The position numbers and the translations under genes were made by a program. DNA of 64,000 nucleotides from Actinomycetes bacterium (lineage in GTDB: Bacteria > Bacillota > Sulfobacillia > Sulfobacillales > JAIMBI01), in assembly GCA_023565505.1 (NCBI GenBank), contig JAIMBI010000015.1, forward strand, positions 1-64,000, read 5' to 3'. The notes under the pieces are model-generated. The model ran no database searches and was not told the DNA's origin. It saw only the letters and a program-made list of their open reading frames with translations. Numbering within the stretch: position 1 is the stretch's first letter; the number at the start of each line of letters is the position of its first letter. This document shows, piece after piece, positions 50,326 through 58,938 of this stretch.

Positions 50326-51329
50326 GACACGCCTCCTTGGGCCCGGGGGTCAGCCGAGTGGCTTAACGACTCCAGCACGCTCCGCGGCAGGAGCTGCGCC
50401 ACCCGCACGGCCGTCCGGATCCCCACCCGTCCGATGTCGTGCACCAGGAAGGCCGGCCGGCCCTCCACCGTCATCCAGAATCCCTGGCCCAGGCGGATCG
50501 GCAGCGCCACCACGTCCCCCGGCCGGAGCGCCTGCACCTGGGCCGCGCTCAGCACCGCGGGGCCGAGGCGGGCTTCCACGCGGACGTGGCGCAACCCGAC
50601 GAACGGTTTCAGCACCGGGCGCTCCCCCGCCTTGGCGGGGGACTCCCCCCCGCGTCCCGTGACCAGCTGGAGCAGCACCGGTTCCACCGCCGGATACGGG
50701 AGGATGACGTGCATCGCGCCCCGGTTGGTCCCCAGGGTGACCTCCTGCTGGACCCAGACGATCGCCTCGGTCGGGGAGGCGATGGCCTGAAGCTGGTTGG
50801 CGTTGTCCAGGCGCACCAGGTCGAGCGTCACCTCGTTCAGCGCCACCCGCCAGACCTCCTCGAGCACCCGGACGATGCCCTCCACCTGCCCCTGTATCAC
50901 CTGCAGCTCCATCGGGGAGAAGCCGCGTGCCCGCGGGACGGCGAAACCCGGCCCGCCCAGTTCCCGGTCCAGGAGGCCCAGGGCCAGCTCCTCGTCGAGC
51001 CGGAACAGGAACGGCGATCCGAACGCCGAGGCGTTCAGCACCGCGACGATCCCATGGTCCGCCGGCTGGCGGGCGTAGGTCTCGTAGGACATGGTCTCGA
51101 GCTTCAGCTCGCCCAACTTGACCGGCATGCGGGCGATGGGCGCGAGCGACGTTTGCAGGAGCGGGCCCCAGTGGTCGAACACGCGCCGGATGGCCCGAAC
51201 CGTCTCCGCGGAGAAGCGCGTCGTCTGGCGGAAGTCCCAGGGTTTGGGTTCGGCTCCGGTCCGCGGCGACGCGGTGGTCCCGTCCTCGGCCCCCCCGGAA
51301 CCGGTCGCGTGCAGCCGTTCGTCGTCCAC
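50322..51329 (-). CDS. fliM: Flagellar switch protein FliM without the CheY-binding peptide
   Basis: This is a 335-residue FliM with the middle CheC-like domain (VRAIRRVFDHWGPLL, then GSPFLFRLDEELALGLLDRELGG and FSPMELQVIQGQVEGIVRVLEEVW) and the C-terminal SpoA domain (HVRVEARLGPAVLSAAQVQALRPGDVV). The N-terminus reads as a Gly/Pro/Ala-rich segment followed by KPWDFRQTTRFS. The expected LSQxEIDxLL CheY-P docking peptide is not present. It starts at GTG 51329. The next gene upstream is flbD. Confidence 0.93.
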   Translation of the reverse strand: MDDERLHATGSGGAEDGTTASPRTGAEPKPWDFRQTTRFSAETVRAIRRVFDHWGPLLQTSLAPIARMPVKLGELKLETMSYETYARQPADHGIVAVLNASAFGSPFLFRLDEELALGLLDRELGGPGFAVPRARGFSPMELQVIQGQVEGIVRVLEEVWRVALNEVTLDLVRLDNANQLQAIASPTEAIVWVQQEVTLGTNRGAMHVILPYPAVEPVLLQLVTGRGGESPAKAGERPVLKPFVGLRHVRVEARLGPAVLSAAQVQALRPGDVVALPIRLGQGFWMTVEGRPAFLVHDIGRVGIRTAVRVAQLLPRSVLESLSHSADPRAQGGVS

Positions 51330-51342
51330 CCTCGGTCCCTCC

Positions 51343-51540
51343 TCAGGCCAGGTCAGCCCGGCCCCAGGTCCGGCGCATGGCCGCCTCGCACAAGGCCCGG
51401 ACTTCGTCCCGGTCCTCCCGCACGGTGATGAGGTGCCCGTTGGTCAGCACCAGCATGGTGTCCGGCGTGCTCCGGATGCTCTCGATGAGCCACACGTTGA
51501 CGTCGATCTCCTCCCCGTTCAGCCGGTGCACGGTGATCAT
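51343..51540 (-). CDS. flbD: Flagellar protein FlbD
   Basis: This is a 65-residue protein of the FlbD family. MITVHRLNGEEIDVNVWLIESIRSTPDTML, then LTNGHLITVRE, is the near-complete family sequence. The function is unknown but it is consistently found between flgD/flgE and motor genes in Bacillota. It starts at ATG 51540, two bases after the flgD stop. Confidence 0.93.
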   Translation of the reverse strand: MITVHRLNGEEIDVNVWLIESIRSTPDTMLVLTNGHLITVREDRDEVRALCEAAMRRTWGRADLA

Positions 51541-51542
51541 CG

Positions 51543-51980
51543 TCAGCTCACGCTTTCCACGGAGGAGAGCGGCACGTCGACGGAGCCGCCGGTCGTCGCC
51601 ACGACGAGGGTGGGCGAGTTGCCGCCCGACTGCAGCACCTGCTGTACCTGGCCGGTCACGGTGCCGGACCCCGGGTCGGCCGACACCGTGTGTCCGAGGA
51701 GCGACACCGCCGCCTGGGCCTCCGCCAGCTGGCCCAGGGTGCTCATGTACTGGGCCAGTTGCTCCATCGCCGTCATGAGCGACAGCGACGTCATCTGCTG
51801 GATGAAGTCGGAGGAACTCATGGGACTCAGCGGATCCTGGTTCTGCAGTTCGGCGACCAGAAGCTGCATGAAGTTGTTCTGCGAGAACAGCGACGCGTCG
51901 GGGCCGCCCGACGTCGAGGGCAGACTCGCGTAGAGCCCCGCCGCGCCGGTTGTGGACGAGACGCCGCTCGTCGGATTCAC
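51543..51980 (-). CDS. flgD: Hook cap protein FlgD
   Basis: This is a 145-residue FlgD of the short form. The FlgD N-terminal domain signature FMQLLVAELQNQDPLSPMSSSDFIQQM is clear. The C-terminal part is short (GHTVSADPGSGTVTGQVQQVLQSGG) and lacks the full Tudor/FnIII domains. It caps the growing hook. It starts at GTG 51980, 19 bases after the fliK stop. Confidence 0.93.
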   Translation of the reverse strand: MNPTSGVSSTTGAAGLYASLPSTSGGPDASLFSQNNFMQLLVAELQNQDPLSPMSSSDFIQQMTSLSLMTAMEQLAQYMSTLGQLAEAQAAVSLLGHTVSADPGSGTVTGQVQQVLQSGGNSPTLVVATTGGSVDVPLSSVESVS

Positions 51981-51999
51981 CCCGATCCCCTCCCTTCGG

Positions 52000-53313
52000 T
52001 CACCGGGGACGCTCGCCCCCCGGCGGGCGCCGGTGGCGGTTCAAGATGTCCCGCAGGTCCTGCTCCGCCGGCGCGAGCCGGGCGGCCGCCGCGGGCGCCG
52101 CCCGGAGCTGCAGGCCGAGCGTCCACCCCGTGTCCACGATCTGCACGTTGAGTGGTCCGGCGGTGTCGTGGTCCAGCCAAGCCTCCACCCGGGCCGGCAG
52201 GACCCCCGGCGGCCGAACCGGTTCGGGCGGAGGCGGGGCAGGGAACGCCGCCGCGGGCGTCGGCCCGTCGGCCCGGGCCGGCACGGCCACGGCGCCCCCG
52301 ACGCGCGCCGCGCCGACATAGTCCCCCACGGCGTCGTCCGGCAGGTCCGCGTGCGGCCGCGCGCCGGGATGGGTAGGGGACCCGGCTGGACGGCTCGCCG
52401 CCCATCCGGCGGCACCCTCCCCCGCCCCTGGGCCGGCAACCGCGGCAGGTGGGGACGAAGTCCCCGACGAACCGGACGGCGACCCGGCGCCTCCCGCTCG
52501 GGATCCGGAGCCGGTCGACGGGCCGCTCCCCGCGGCGGGCCGGTCCGGGGGCGCCGCGGCCGCCGCCATCGACTCCGGATCTGCCCCCGGTGCCGGGACC
52601 ACGGGTTGCCTCGGGGTCGACGACGACGGTGCCGCGGACCGGTCCGCGATGGCACCGGACGGCGCGCTCGCGGGGACCGCAGGGTCCGCCAAGTGCACCC
52701 GTCCGGCGGCATCCGCCGCGACCGACGGCGGTCCCGACGCCCCCGCGGGGCCCTGAGTCCCGGGGAAGGCCTCTTGCCCGGGAGCGCCGGACGCGACGGC
52801 CGCCGCGTCGCCCCGATCGGGCTCCGGCGGGACAGTCCCGGCGCCGTTGGCCGGGGTCGAGGCGGCCATCACCGACGTGGACGGGCCCGGCGCTGGTCCT
52901 CCCGGCCCGGGGGCAGCCGTCCCGCTGGTCTGACTCGACGCCGTCCGTCCGGGGTCCGCCGCGGTAGCGGTGGCCACGGGCTTACCAACGCCCCCAGGGG
53001 CGGAGCCGGAAGGCTCCGCCGGCGGCGGCACCACTGGCGCGACCACCGCCGCCGGGGGGACGGCCACGCCGGCGCCCGGATCGCGGCGCGGCTTCGCCTG
53101 CGGCGGAGGGACCCCGGGGCCTCCGGCGGCGTCCCGGCCGTTTCGTCCCGTATCGCCCGCCGGACCGTCCCGTCCGGCCTCGGCCGTCTTCCCCGCCAGG
53201 ACCCCACCAAACCCGCCGGACGGGACGGGCTCCGGCGTGGCCCCGGGTGCCGTCGGCGCGTTGGCGGCCGGCGGCGGGTTCAGTCGACCCACCGGCGGGA
53301 CGGCGGCCGTCAT
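52000..53313 (-). CDS. fliK: FliK-like hook-length control protein
   Basis: This is a 437-residue protein rich in Ala, Pro, Gly and Ser in its first 330 residues with no clear fold, as in FliK. The C-terminal part (LPARVEAWLDHDTAGPLNVQIVDTGWTLGLQLRA) is a plausible but short FliK C-terminal domain. FliK acts as a secreted molecular ruler contacting FlhB. It is called from composition and position between fliJ and flgD. It overlaps fliJ by ATGA. Confidence 0.75.
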   Translation of the reverse strand: MTAAVPPVGRLNPPPAANAPTAPGATPEPVPSGGFGGVLAGKTAEAGRDGPAGDTGRNGRDAAGGPGVPPPQAKPRRDPGAGVAVPPAAVVAPVVPPPAEPSGSAPGGVGKPVATATAADPGRTASSQTSGTAAPGPGGPAPGPSTSVMAASTPANGAGTVPPEPDRGDAAAVASGAPGQEAFPGTQGPAGASGPPSVAADAAGRVHLADPAVPASAPSGAIADRSAAPSSSTPRQPVVPAPGADPESMAAAAAPPDRPAAGSGPSTGSGSRAGGAGSPSGSSGTSSPPAAVAGPGAGEGAAGWAASRPAGSPTHPGARPHADLPDDAVGDYVGAARVGGAVAVPARADGPTPAAAFPAPPPPEPVRPPGVLPARVEAWLDHDTAGPLNVQIVDTGWTLGLQLRAAPAAAARLAPAEQDLRDILNRHRRPPGGERPR

Positions 53314-53711
53314 CGGGCCCGCCTCCCCCCGAAGGCCAGATCGTGCAACGCCTGTTCCTCGCGCTTGGCCCGGATCCGGGCCCGGTCCCGATCGCCCTCG
53401 GCGACGACATCTTCCGCCACGTCAAGCGCCCGCCGGGCCCGGGCCACCCGCGCCTGCTGGGCCGCGAGGGCTTCCTCGGCCTGTGCGATGCGCCGGCGGA
53501 TCGCGTCGCGCTCGCGTTCGAGCCGTTCGCGATAGCGGGCGTCGGCGATGAGGTCGCCGCCGACGGCCGCTTCCTGCGTCCCGCCCTCGACCAGGAGCCG
53601 CGCAAGCCGCTCCTCCTGCGTCCGTAGGGTCTCGAGATGGTTCACGATCCGGGCCAACGCCGCCTCCTCCGCCTTGACCTCCGTGCGCCGTACCGCCAAC
53701 CATTGCGGCAC
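53310..53711 (-). CDS. fliJ: Flagellar export protein FliJ
   Basis: This is a 133-residue highly charged coiled coil (RRTEVKAEEAALARIVNHLETLRTQEERLARLL, then RYRERLERERDAIRRRIAQAEEALAAQQ). FliJ links the FliI ATPase ring to FlhA and works as an escort for chaperones. It starts at GTG 53711 after GAAGGAGGGG. It follows fliI by 25 bases. Confidence 0.85.
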   Translation of the reverse strand: MPQWLAVRRTEVKAEEAALARIVNHLETLRTQEERLARLLVEGGTQEAAVGGDLIADARYRERLERERDAIRRRIAQAEEALAAQQARVARARRALDVAEDVVAEGDRDRARIRAKREEQALHDLAFGGRRAR

Positions 53712-53736
53712 CGCTCACCCCTCCTTCCGTCGCGAC

Positions 53737-55056
53737 CTACCCCGCCAAGACCGCCTGAAGCGCCTGCACTGGATCCGACGGGCCCGGCTCGTCGTGCCGC
53801 TGGCGCAAAAGCCGCCGCATGGCCTCCCACCGCCGGATGGCCTCGTCCAGGACCGGATCCGTGCCCGGGGCGTACGCCCCCATCCGGATGAGATCCCGGT
53901 TGGCCTCGCGGACCGCCCACAGCTCCCGGAACCGTTGGATGAGCGCCATGTGCTCCGCCTCGGCGACCCGGCGGGCCAGGCGACTCACCGAAGCCGCCGG
54001 ATTGATGGCCGGATAGTGACCTTGGTCGGCCAGCGTGCGGTCCAGTACGATGTGCCCGTCGAGCGTGGCGCGGGCGGTGTCCGCGATGGGTTCCGTCAGG
54101 TCGTCGCCCTCCACCAGGACCGTGTAGAACGCGGTGATGGTCCCCCGGTCGTCCGCGCCGCTTCGTTCCAACAGGCGCGGCAACGCCGCGAAGACCGAAG
54201 GCGGATAGCCGCGGGCCGCCGCGATCTCCCCCGCCGCCAAGCCGATCTCCCGGAGGGCCATGGCGTACCGGGTGAGCGAGTCCACGATGAGCACCACGTC
54301 GCGGCCCTGCGCCCGGAACCACTCGGCGATGGTGGTCGCGTACTCGGCCCCCAGCATCCGCGCCGGGGCGGGTTGGTCCGAGGTGGCCACCACCACCACC
54401 GACCGGGCCAACGCCTCCCCGAGGTCGTCCTCGAGGAACTCCCGGACCTCCCGACCGCGCTCGCCGATGAGGCCGATGACGCTCACCAGCCCCGGGTTGT
54501 GCCGGGCGATCATCCCGAGCAGCGTCGACTTGCCCACGCCGCTGCCGGCGAAGATCCCCACCCGCTGGCCGTACGCCATGGGCAAAAGGCAGTCGATGGC
54601 CGCGACGCCGCTGGGATAGCGTCGGTCGAGCGGCTTGCGGCTCAGGGCGGCCGGGGCGCGGGCCACCAACGGCACCCGCTCGACGTCGGGGGGGAGCTCC
54701 CGCCCGTCCAGGGGTTCCCCCAGGGGTCCGAGGACCCGGCCCAGCAGGCCTTCCCCCACGGGGACCAGGAGACCCGACGTGCGCCGCACGACCCGCGCGT
54801 CCGGCTCCGGGCGGGGACTGTCGGCCAGCGCGATGGCCGCGATGCGGCCGTCGGCCACCCCGATGACGACCGCCGGCACGGCGCCCGTCGGCTGCACCAC
54901 GTCGACGACGTCGCCGACCGTGGCCGGCGGACCCGCACTCTCCACGACGGCCCCGGCGATACGCCGCACCCGGCCCACCCAGCGGACCGGCGTCCACTCG
55001 TCCAGCGCGGACGCCCACCGCCGCCACACCGCGTCCATCACGTCAACGCCGTCCAT
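53737..55056 (-). CDS. fliI: Flagellum-specific ATP synthase FliI
   Basis: This is a 439-residue F1-beta-like ATPase. The Walker A motif GSGVGKST is at 171-178 and the Walker B Asp is in VVLIVDSLTRYA near 259. The catalytic Glu is in IGERGREVREF, and the family GHYPAINPAASVSRL region is present. It powers or assists export through FlhA. ATG 55056 shares its A with the fliH stop (TGATG); ATG 55038 is possible. Confidence 0.97.
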   Translation of the reverse strand: MDGVDVMDAVWRRWASALDEWTPVRWVGRVRRIAGAVVESAGPPATVGDVVDVVQPTGAVPAVVIGVADGRIAAIALADSPRPEPDARVVRRTSGLLVPVGEGLLGRVLGPLGEPLDGRELPPDVERVPLVARAPAALSRKPLDRRYPSGVAAIDCLLPMAYGQRVGIFAGSGVGKSTLLGMIARHNPGLVSVIGLIGERGREVREFLEDDLGEALARSVVVVATSDQPAPARMLGAEYATTIAEWFRAQGRDVVLIVDSLTRYAMALREIGLAAGEIAAARGYPPSVFAALPRLLERSGADDRGTITAFYTVLVEGDDLTEPIADTARATLDGHIVLDRTLADQGHYPAINPAASVSRLARRVAEAEHMALIQRFRELWAVREANRDLIRMGAYAPGTDPVLDEAIRRWEAMRRLLRQRHDEPGPSDPVQALQAVLAG

Positions 55057-55778
55057 CACGCCGCCCCCCGCCCCTCCGGCCCACCCGCCGCGTCCTGCCA
55101 GAGACGGACCAGCTCGTCGAGGCGGGCCGGCCAGTCGCGCTCCACCCAGCCCCCGTCGGTCAGCACCCGGCAGGCACCGCGTGCCAGACCCGGGTCGGCG
55201 CTGATGGAGACGCCGGCCACAGTCGGGCGGCTCACCGCCCAGGCCTCGCGGGCGGCCAGCACGGCCGGAAGGTCGAGGGGAGAGACCTCGACGCGCAGCA
55301 CGACGTGCGGTCCGGCCTCGTCGAGGAGTTGTTCCACCACCCGGGCCGCGTGATCCGGATCGGCCGCGATCTGCTCCCCGTACAACACCCCGGCCGCCCG
55401 CGCCGCGATCCCGGCCAGCTCCTCCACCGCCCGGCGCTTGGTCTCGCGTTCCCAGAGCGCCACGGCCGCCAGGATCCGGTTGGCCTCGGTCGCCAACTGC
55501 TGCAGCGCCTCCTGCCGGCCGGCCTCGAAACCGGCCTCGTACCCGGCCCGCCGGCCGGCTTCCGCCCCCTCCTCGTACGCCCGGCGGCGGATGGTCTCGG
55601 CCTCCTCGCGTGCCTGGCGCCGGAGCTGCTCGGCTTCGCCGCGGGCGGCCTCGAGGTCGGCCAGAACGTCCCGTGCGTCCTCGCGTCGGCGGAGCCACTC
55701 CGAGGGGGCGACCGCCGCGGCGAGCTCGACCTCCTCCCGCCGCAGGACGGCCCCGCGTTCCGGGTCAAATGAGGACAT
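55056..55778 (-). CDS. fliH: Flagellar assembly protein FliH
   Basis: This is a 240-residue protein. A charged N-terminal coiled coil carries the GxxxG-type repeat (AYEEGAEAGRRAGYEAGFEAGRQEA) characteristic of FliH. The C-terminal globular domain resembles the V/F-type ATPase E/delta subunits (PLDLPAVLAAREAW, DPGLARGACRV). It is a negative regulator of FliI. It overlaps fliG by 14 bases. Confidence 0.9.
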   Translation of the reverse strand: MSSFDPERGAVLRREEVELAAAVAPSEWLRRREDARDVLADLEAARGEAEQLRRQAREEAETIRRRAYEEGAEAGRRAGYEAGFEAGRQEALQQLATEANRILAAVALWERETKRRAVEELAGIAARAAGVLYGEQIAADPDHAARVVEQLLDEAGPHVVLRVEVSPLDLPAVLAAREAWAVSRPTVAGVSISADPGLARGACRVLTDGGWVERDWPARLDELVRLWQDAAGGPEGRGAA

Positions 55779-56778
55779 CTTCGGGTCCTCCCCGGTTGAG
55801 GTCGATCTCTTCCGCCTCCTCCATCATCCGGACCAGGGCCACGATGCGGCTCTGAGCCGCCTCCACCTCGCGCAGCGGCACGGGTCCGGTCTCGTTCATC
55901 TCCGCCTGGACCTCCTCCACCGCCTGATGCCCCATGTTGGCGAAGATCCGGCCCTGCGCCTCGGGCGAGAGGGGCCGGATGGCGAGGGCCAGGTCCTTCT
56001 TGTCGACGCGCCGGAGCACGATCTGGAGCGTCCGGTCGTCCAGCTGGATGATGTCCTCGAACATGAACATGCGGTCCTTGATGGACTGCGCGAGGTCGGG
56101 GTCGGTCTCGCCCAGGGCCGCGAGCGTCGAGCGCTCCGTCGCCCGGTCGACGCGGTTTAAGATCTCGACGATGACCTCGAGGCCCTTGGGTCCCCGATAG
56201 GCGTCCGGGGCCCAGGAGGCCATCCGTTGCGAGATGGCCGCGTCGACCGCGTTGAGCACCCGGGGGGGCACCATGTCGAGGCGGCCGATGCGGCGGGCCA
56301 CGTCGACCCGTAGGTCCGGCGGGAGTTGCTGCAGCACCTGCGCCGACAATTGTGCCGGCAGGTACGTCAGGACCAGGGCAATCGTCTGGGGGTGCTCGAC
56401 CTGAAGGAAGGTGGCCACGTCCTCGGCCCGCGCCTGGTACATCGCCGCGAAGGGGCGACTCTTGTCCTGGGCCTGCAGCCGGTTGAGCCACGCCTCGGCG
56501 ACTTCCCGGCCGAACGCGCTTTCGAGGAGCTGGAGCGCGTAGGCCACGCCGCCCGGTGCCCCGAGTCCGTTCCGGTTCAGCAGGTTCAGGAACTCCTCGA
56601 CTACCGGCGTCACCTCGTCGGCCGAGCGGGGATTCTGGCCGGCCGCGGCCACCGCGCGCATGAGCTTGGTCAGGACGGCCTCGGGCAGATGGCGCAGCAC
56701 CGGCCCGGCCCGTTCCGGACCCAGGGCCTCGATGACCAGGGCCGCCTTCTCGTAGCCGGACAGCTTCGGCTCCGCCAT
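55765..56778 (-). CDS. fliG: Flagellar motor switch protein FliG
   Basis: This is a 337-residue three-domain rotor protein. The N-domain binds FliF (GYEKAALVIEALGPERAGPVLRHL), the middle domain has the VEHPQTIALVLTYLP EHPQ motif, and the C-domain carries the torque helix MFMFEDIIQLDDRTLQIVLRRVDKKDLALAI with Asp247-Asp248. All key charged positions are kept, so this is the standard rotor protein. ATG 56778 is preceded by a fliE stop 5 bases away. A divergent paralogue lies at 63534. Confidence 0.97.
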   Translation of the reverse strand: MAEPKLSGYEKAALVIEALGPERAGPVLRHLPEAVLTKLMRAVAAAGQNPRSADEVTPVVEEFLNLLNRNGLGAPGGVAYALQLLESAFGREVAEAWLNRLQAQDKSRPFAAMYQARAEDVATFLQVEHPQTIALVLTYLPAQLSAQVLQQLPPDLRVDVARRIGRLDMVPPRVLNAVDAAISQRMASWAPDAYRGPKGLEVIVEILNRVDRATERSTLAALGETDPDLAQSIKDRMFMFEDIIQLDDRTLQIVLRRVDKKDLALAIRPLSPEAQGRIFANMGHQAVEEVQAEMNETGPVPLREVEAAQSRIVALVRMMEEAEEIDLNRGGPEDVLI

Positions 56779-56783
56779 GGCCG

Positions 56784-57068
56784 CTACACCTGCATGTTCA
56801 TGATGGACTGGTAGGCCGCCAGCGCCTTGGACACGAGGAGCGCGAACTCCTGAGCCATGAGATCCGCCTCGGCGTTGGCCGCCATGACGGTGGCGACGGG
56901 TGCCCCGCCGCCGCTCGCAAAGCTCTGGGCCAGGCCGGCGGCCTGGCTCTCCTGTCCCGCCAGCGCGGACAGGAACTGCGCCGCGAAGGACCCGGACGTC
57001 GTCCCGGGGGTGCCGGATCCTCCCCCGATGAGGCCCGGCAGGGCCGTCCCGAGATTGACGGGAAGCAT
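56784..57068 (-). CDS. fliE: Flagellar hook-basal body protein FliE
   Basis: This is a 94-residue FliE joining the MS ring to the rod. The N-terminus is Gly/Pro-rich, and the C-terminus contains the family helix (ANAEADLMAQEFALLVSKALAAYQSIMNMQV). ATG 57068 follows the flgB stop by one base. In most Bacillota flgC separates flgB and fliE; here it does not. Confidence 0.92.
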   Translation of the reverse strand: MLPVNLGTALPGLIGGGSGTPGTTSGSFAAQFLSALAGQESQAAGLAQSFASGGGAPVATVMAANAEADLMAQEFALLVSKALAAYQSIMNMQV

Positions 57069-57069
57069 G

Positions 57070-57411
57070 CTACGCGCCCTCCAGATTGGTGATGACGCCG
57101 TTTAAGGCCTGCAGCCGCGCCCCGATGAGGCTGTCAAGGCCTTGCAGGCGTCCCGCCGCCTCCTCCAACTGCACCAGGGTGGCGGGCAGATTCACGCCGT
57201 TGCCGTTGGCCGTCATCAGCCCGGGGGCCGCCACGACCTGGGGGGTGAGGGCCCCGTCCAGTGCCTGGGCGAAGCTCACCGTCTCCGCCTGGAAGCCGGG
57301 CGTGTTGGCGTTGGCGATGTCGTTGGCGAGCACGGTCGTCTCTAGCGACCACGCCTGGGCCCCCGTCAGCAGAGGACCCAGCCCGCCCGTGAGGAGATCC
57401 AGCGTGTTCAT
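57070..57411 (-). CDS. flgB: Proximal rod protein FlgB
   Basis: This is a 113-residue rod protein with ETTVLANDIANANTPGFQAETVSFAQAL, the FlgB-type N-terminal motif, and a short C-terminal helix. It is the first rod gene of the fli/flg block. It follows flgE by 12 bases with a weak ribosome binding site. Confidence 0.92.
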   Translation of the reverse strand: MNTLDLLTGGLGPLLTGAQAWSLETTVLANDIANANTPGFQAETVSFAQALDGALTPQVVAAPGLMTANGNGVNLPATLVQLEEAAGRLQGLDSLIGARLQALNGVITNLEGA

Positions 57412-57423
57412 CGGATCGTCGCC

Positions 57424-58338
57424 TTACTGCACCATCTGGTCGAGGGCGTTCTGCATCTGCTGGGCGATGGTGATGACCTTGGCCGACGTGTCGTAGGCCC
57501 CGTTGGCCCCGACCAGGTCCGCCATCGACTGCACCAGGTTGGTGTTGGAGCCTTCCAGGGCCCCTTCGATGACCTGGCCCGCCCCGGAGGTGTTCGCACC
57601 GGTCACGTTCGCCGTCCCCGAATCGGGGCCCGCCACAAACTGCGAATCCCCGACGGCAACGAGTCCGTCCGGGTTCGCGAACTGCGCGATGGCCAACTGA
57701 CCGAGGGTCACCGACACCGTCGCGGGCGTGGTGGCCGCACTGACGGCTTGGTAGGTCCCGACGATGGTGCCGTCCTGCCCGACCGAGAAGCTCTGCAGCT
57801 CATAGTTGCCCGTACCGCCGCCGGGCGGGTTGCTGATGAGCTGCGGGATCTGCAAGCCCCCCGCGGTCGCCGTCGTCGACACCGTAGCAGGGCTGGTGCC
57901 GGGCGCCGACGTCACGTTGGAATAGCCCTGGACGACGGTGCCTGTCTGGCGGTCCACTAAGTTTCCGGCGGCGTCGACGGCGAAGAGGCCTGCCCGCGTG
58001 TACGTCGTCCCGTTGGGGCCTCTCAGAACAAAGTATCCGTTCCCTTGAATCGCGAAGTCGAGGGGATTGCCCGTCTGCATCAGGGGCCCCTCGGACTGAT
58101 CCGGCGTGACCCCCGTGGTCTGCGCGCCCATTCCGATCTGGAACGGATTGATACCTCCCTGAGTGGGCGGGTTGGGCGCCGTACCCGTATTAAACGTCTG
58201 GCTGAGCAGGGTGGCGAAGTCGAGTTCCCCCGCCTTGAAACCCGGCGTCGACTGGTTCGCCAGATTGTTGCCGATGACGTTGAGCTCCTGCTGTTCGGTG
58301 GTAAGGCCGGTGATGGCCGCCCCGAGACTGCTGAGCAC
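57424..58338 (-). CDS. flgE: Hook protein FlgE (short form)
   Basis: This is a 304-residue FlgE/F/G-family protein. It has the N-terminal helix LSSLGAAITGLTTEQQELNVIGNNLANQSTPGFKA, the NGYFVLRGPNGTTYTRAGLFAVDAAGNLVDRQT motif, and the C-terminal SNTNLVQSMADLVGANGAYDTSAKVITIAQQM. It lacks the long middle domains of E. coli FlgE. As the only hook-like candidate in the block it is named FlgE, but FlgG is not excluded. GTG 58338 is chosen because AGGAGGTC lies about 9 bases upstream; an ATG at 58377 is less likely. Confidence 0.78.
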   Translation of the reverse strand: MLSSLGAAITGLTTEQQELNVIGNNLANQSTPGFKAGELDFATLLSQTFNTGTAPNPPTQGGINPFQIGMGAQTTGVTPDQSEGPLMQTGNPLDFAIQGNGYFVLRGPNGTTYTRAGLFAVDAAGNLVDRQTGTVVQGYSNVTSAPGTSPATVSTTATAGGLQIPQLISNPPGGGTGNYELQSFSVGQDGTIVGTYQAVSAATTPATVSVTLGQLAIAQFANPDGLVAVGDSQFVAGPDSGTANVTGANTSGAGQVIEGALEGSNTNLVQSMADLVGANGAYDTSAKVITIAQQMQNALDQMVQ

Positions 58339-58428
58339 CCTCTGAGACCTCCTCTCGCTCGATGCGCGTTGGAACATGACCGCTCTTCGCTCTCTACCCT
58401 TGGCCGTTGCCGTCGATTGGTGCCATGA

Positions 58429-58938
58429 TCACCCGGCTTGGGCGAGCGCCAGCACGCGCTCGACGTACGCCTGGGTCTCGGGATACGGCGGAATGCCGCC
58501 GTAGAACTGCACGGCCCCGGGTCCCGCGTTGTAGGCCGCCAGCGCCAGCGGCAGGGATCCGAACTGCCGCAGCAGCTGGGCCAGGTACCGGGCACCGCCG
58601 GCCAACGACTGCGCCGGGTCGAAGGGATCGGACACGCCCAAGGCCCGCGCGGTCGCGGGCATCAACTGAGTCAGTCCCATGGCCCCCTTAGGCGAGACGG
58701 CCTGCGGGTTGTAGCCGGACTCGACCTGGACCAGGGCCTGGAAGACGGATGGCGGGAGGCCCGCCTGCTCGGCCGCCTGGGCAGCCATGGTCTTGAGCGC
58801 CGCCGGACTGGTGTCGGCGCCGAACGAGGCGGGCAGTGAGAACGGTAACGGAGGAACCCCCATGGCCCCCGCCCCTGCCGACGGCCCCGAAGCCGCCGAA
58901 CCCGGAACGGGCGGAAGCGGCGGAAACAGCGGACCCAT
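58429..58938 (-). CDS. Lytic transglycosylase (SLT domain), flagellar rod-associated
   Basis: This is a 169-residue protein with a Gly/Pro N-terminus and one SLT lytic transglycosylase domain. The catalytic Glu is in VQVESGYNP; the family motifs are [14 protein letters not shown] and [17 protein letters not shown]. There is no signal peptide, so export by the flagellar apparatus is likely. It cuts peptidoglycan to let the rod through and replaces the muramidase domain of FlgJ, which is absent. It directly abuts flgG. Confidence 0.87.
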   Translation of the reverse strand: MGPLFPPLPPVPGSAASGPSAGAGAMGVPPLPFSLPASFGADTSPAALKTMAAQAAEQAGLPPSVFQALVQVESGYNPQAVSPKGAMGLTQLMPATARALGVSDPFDPAQSLAGGARYLAQLLRQFGSLPLALAAYNAGPGAVQFYGGIPPYPETQAYVERVLALAQAG

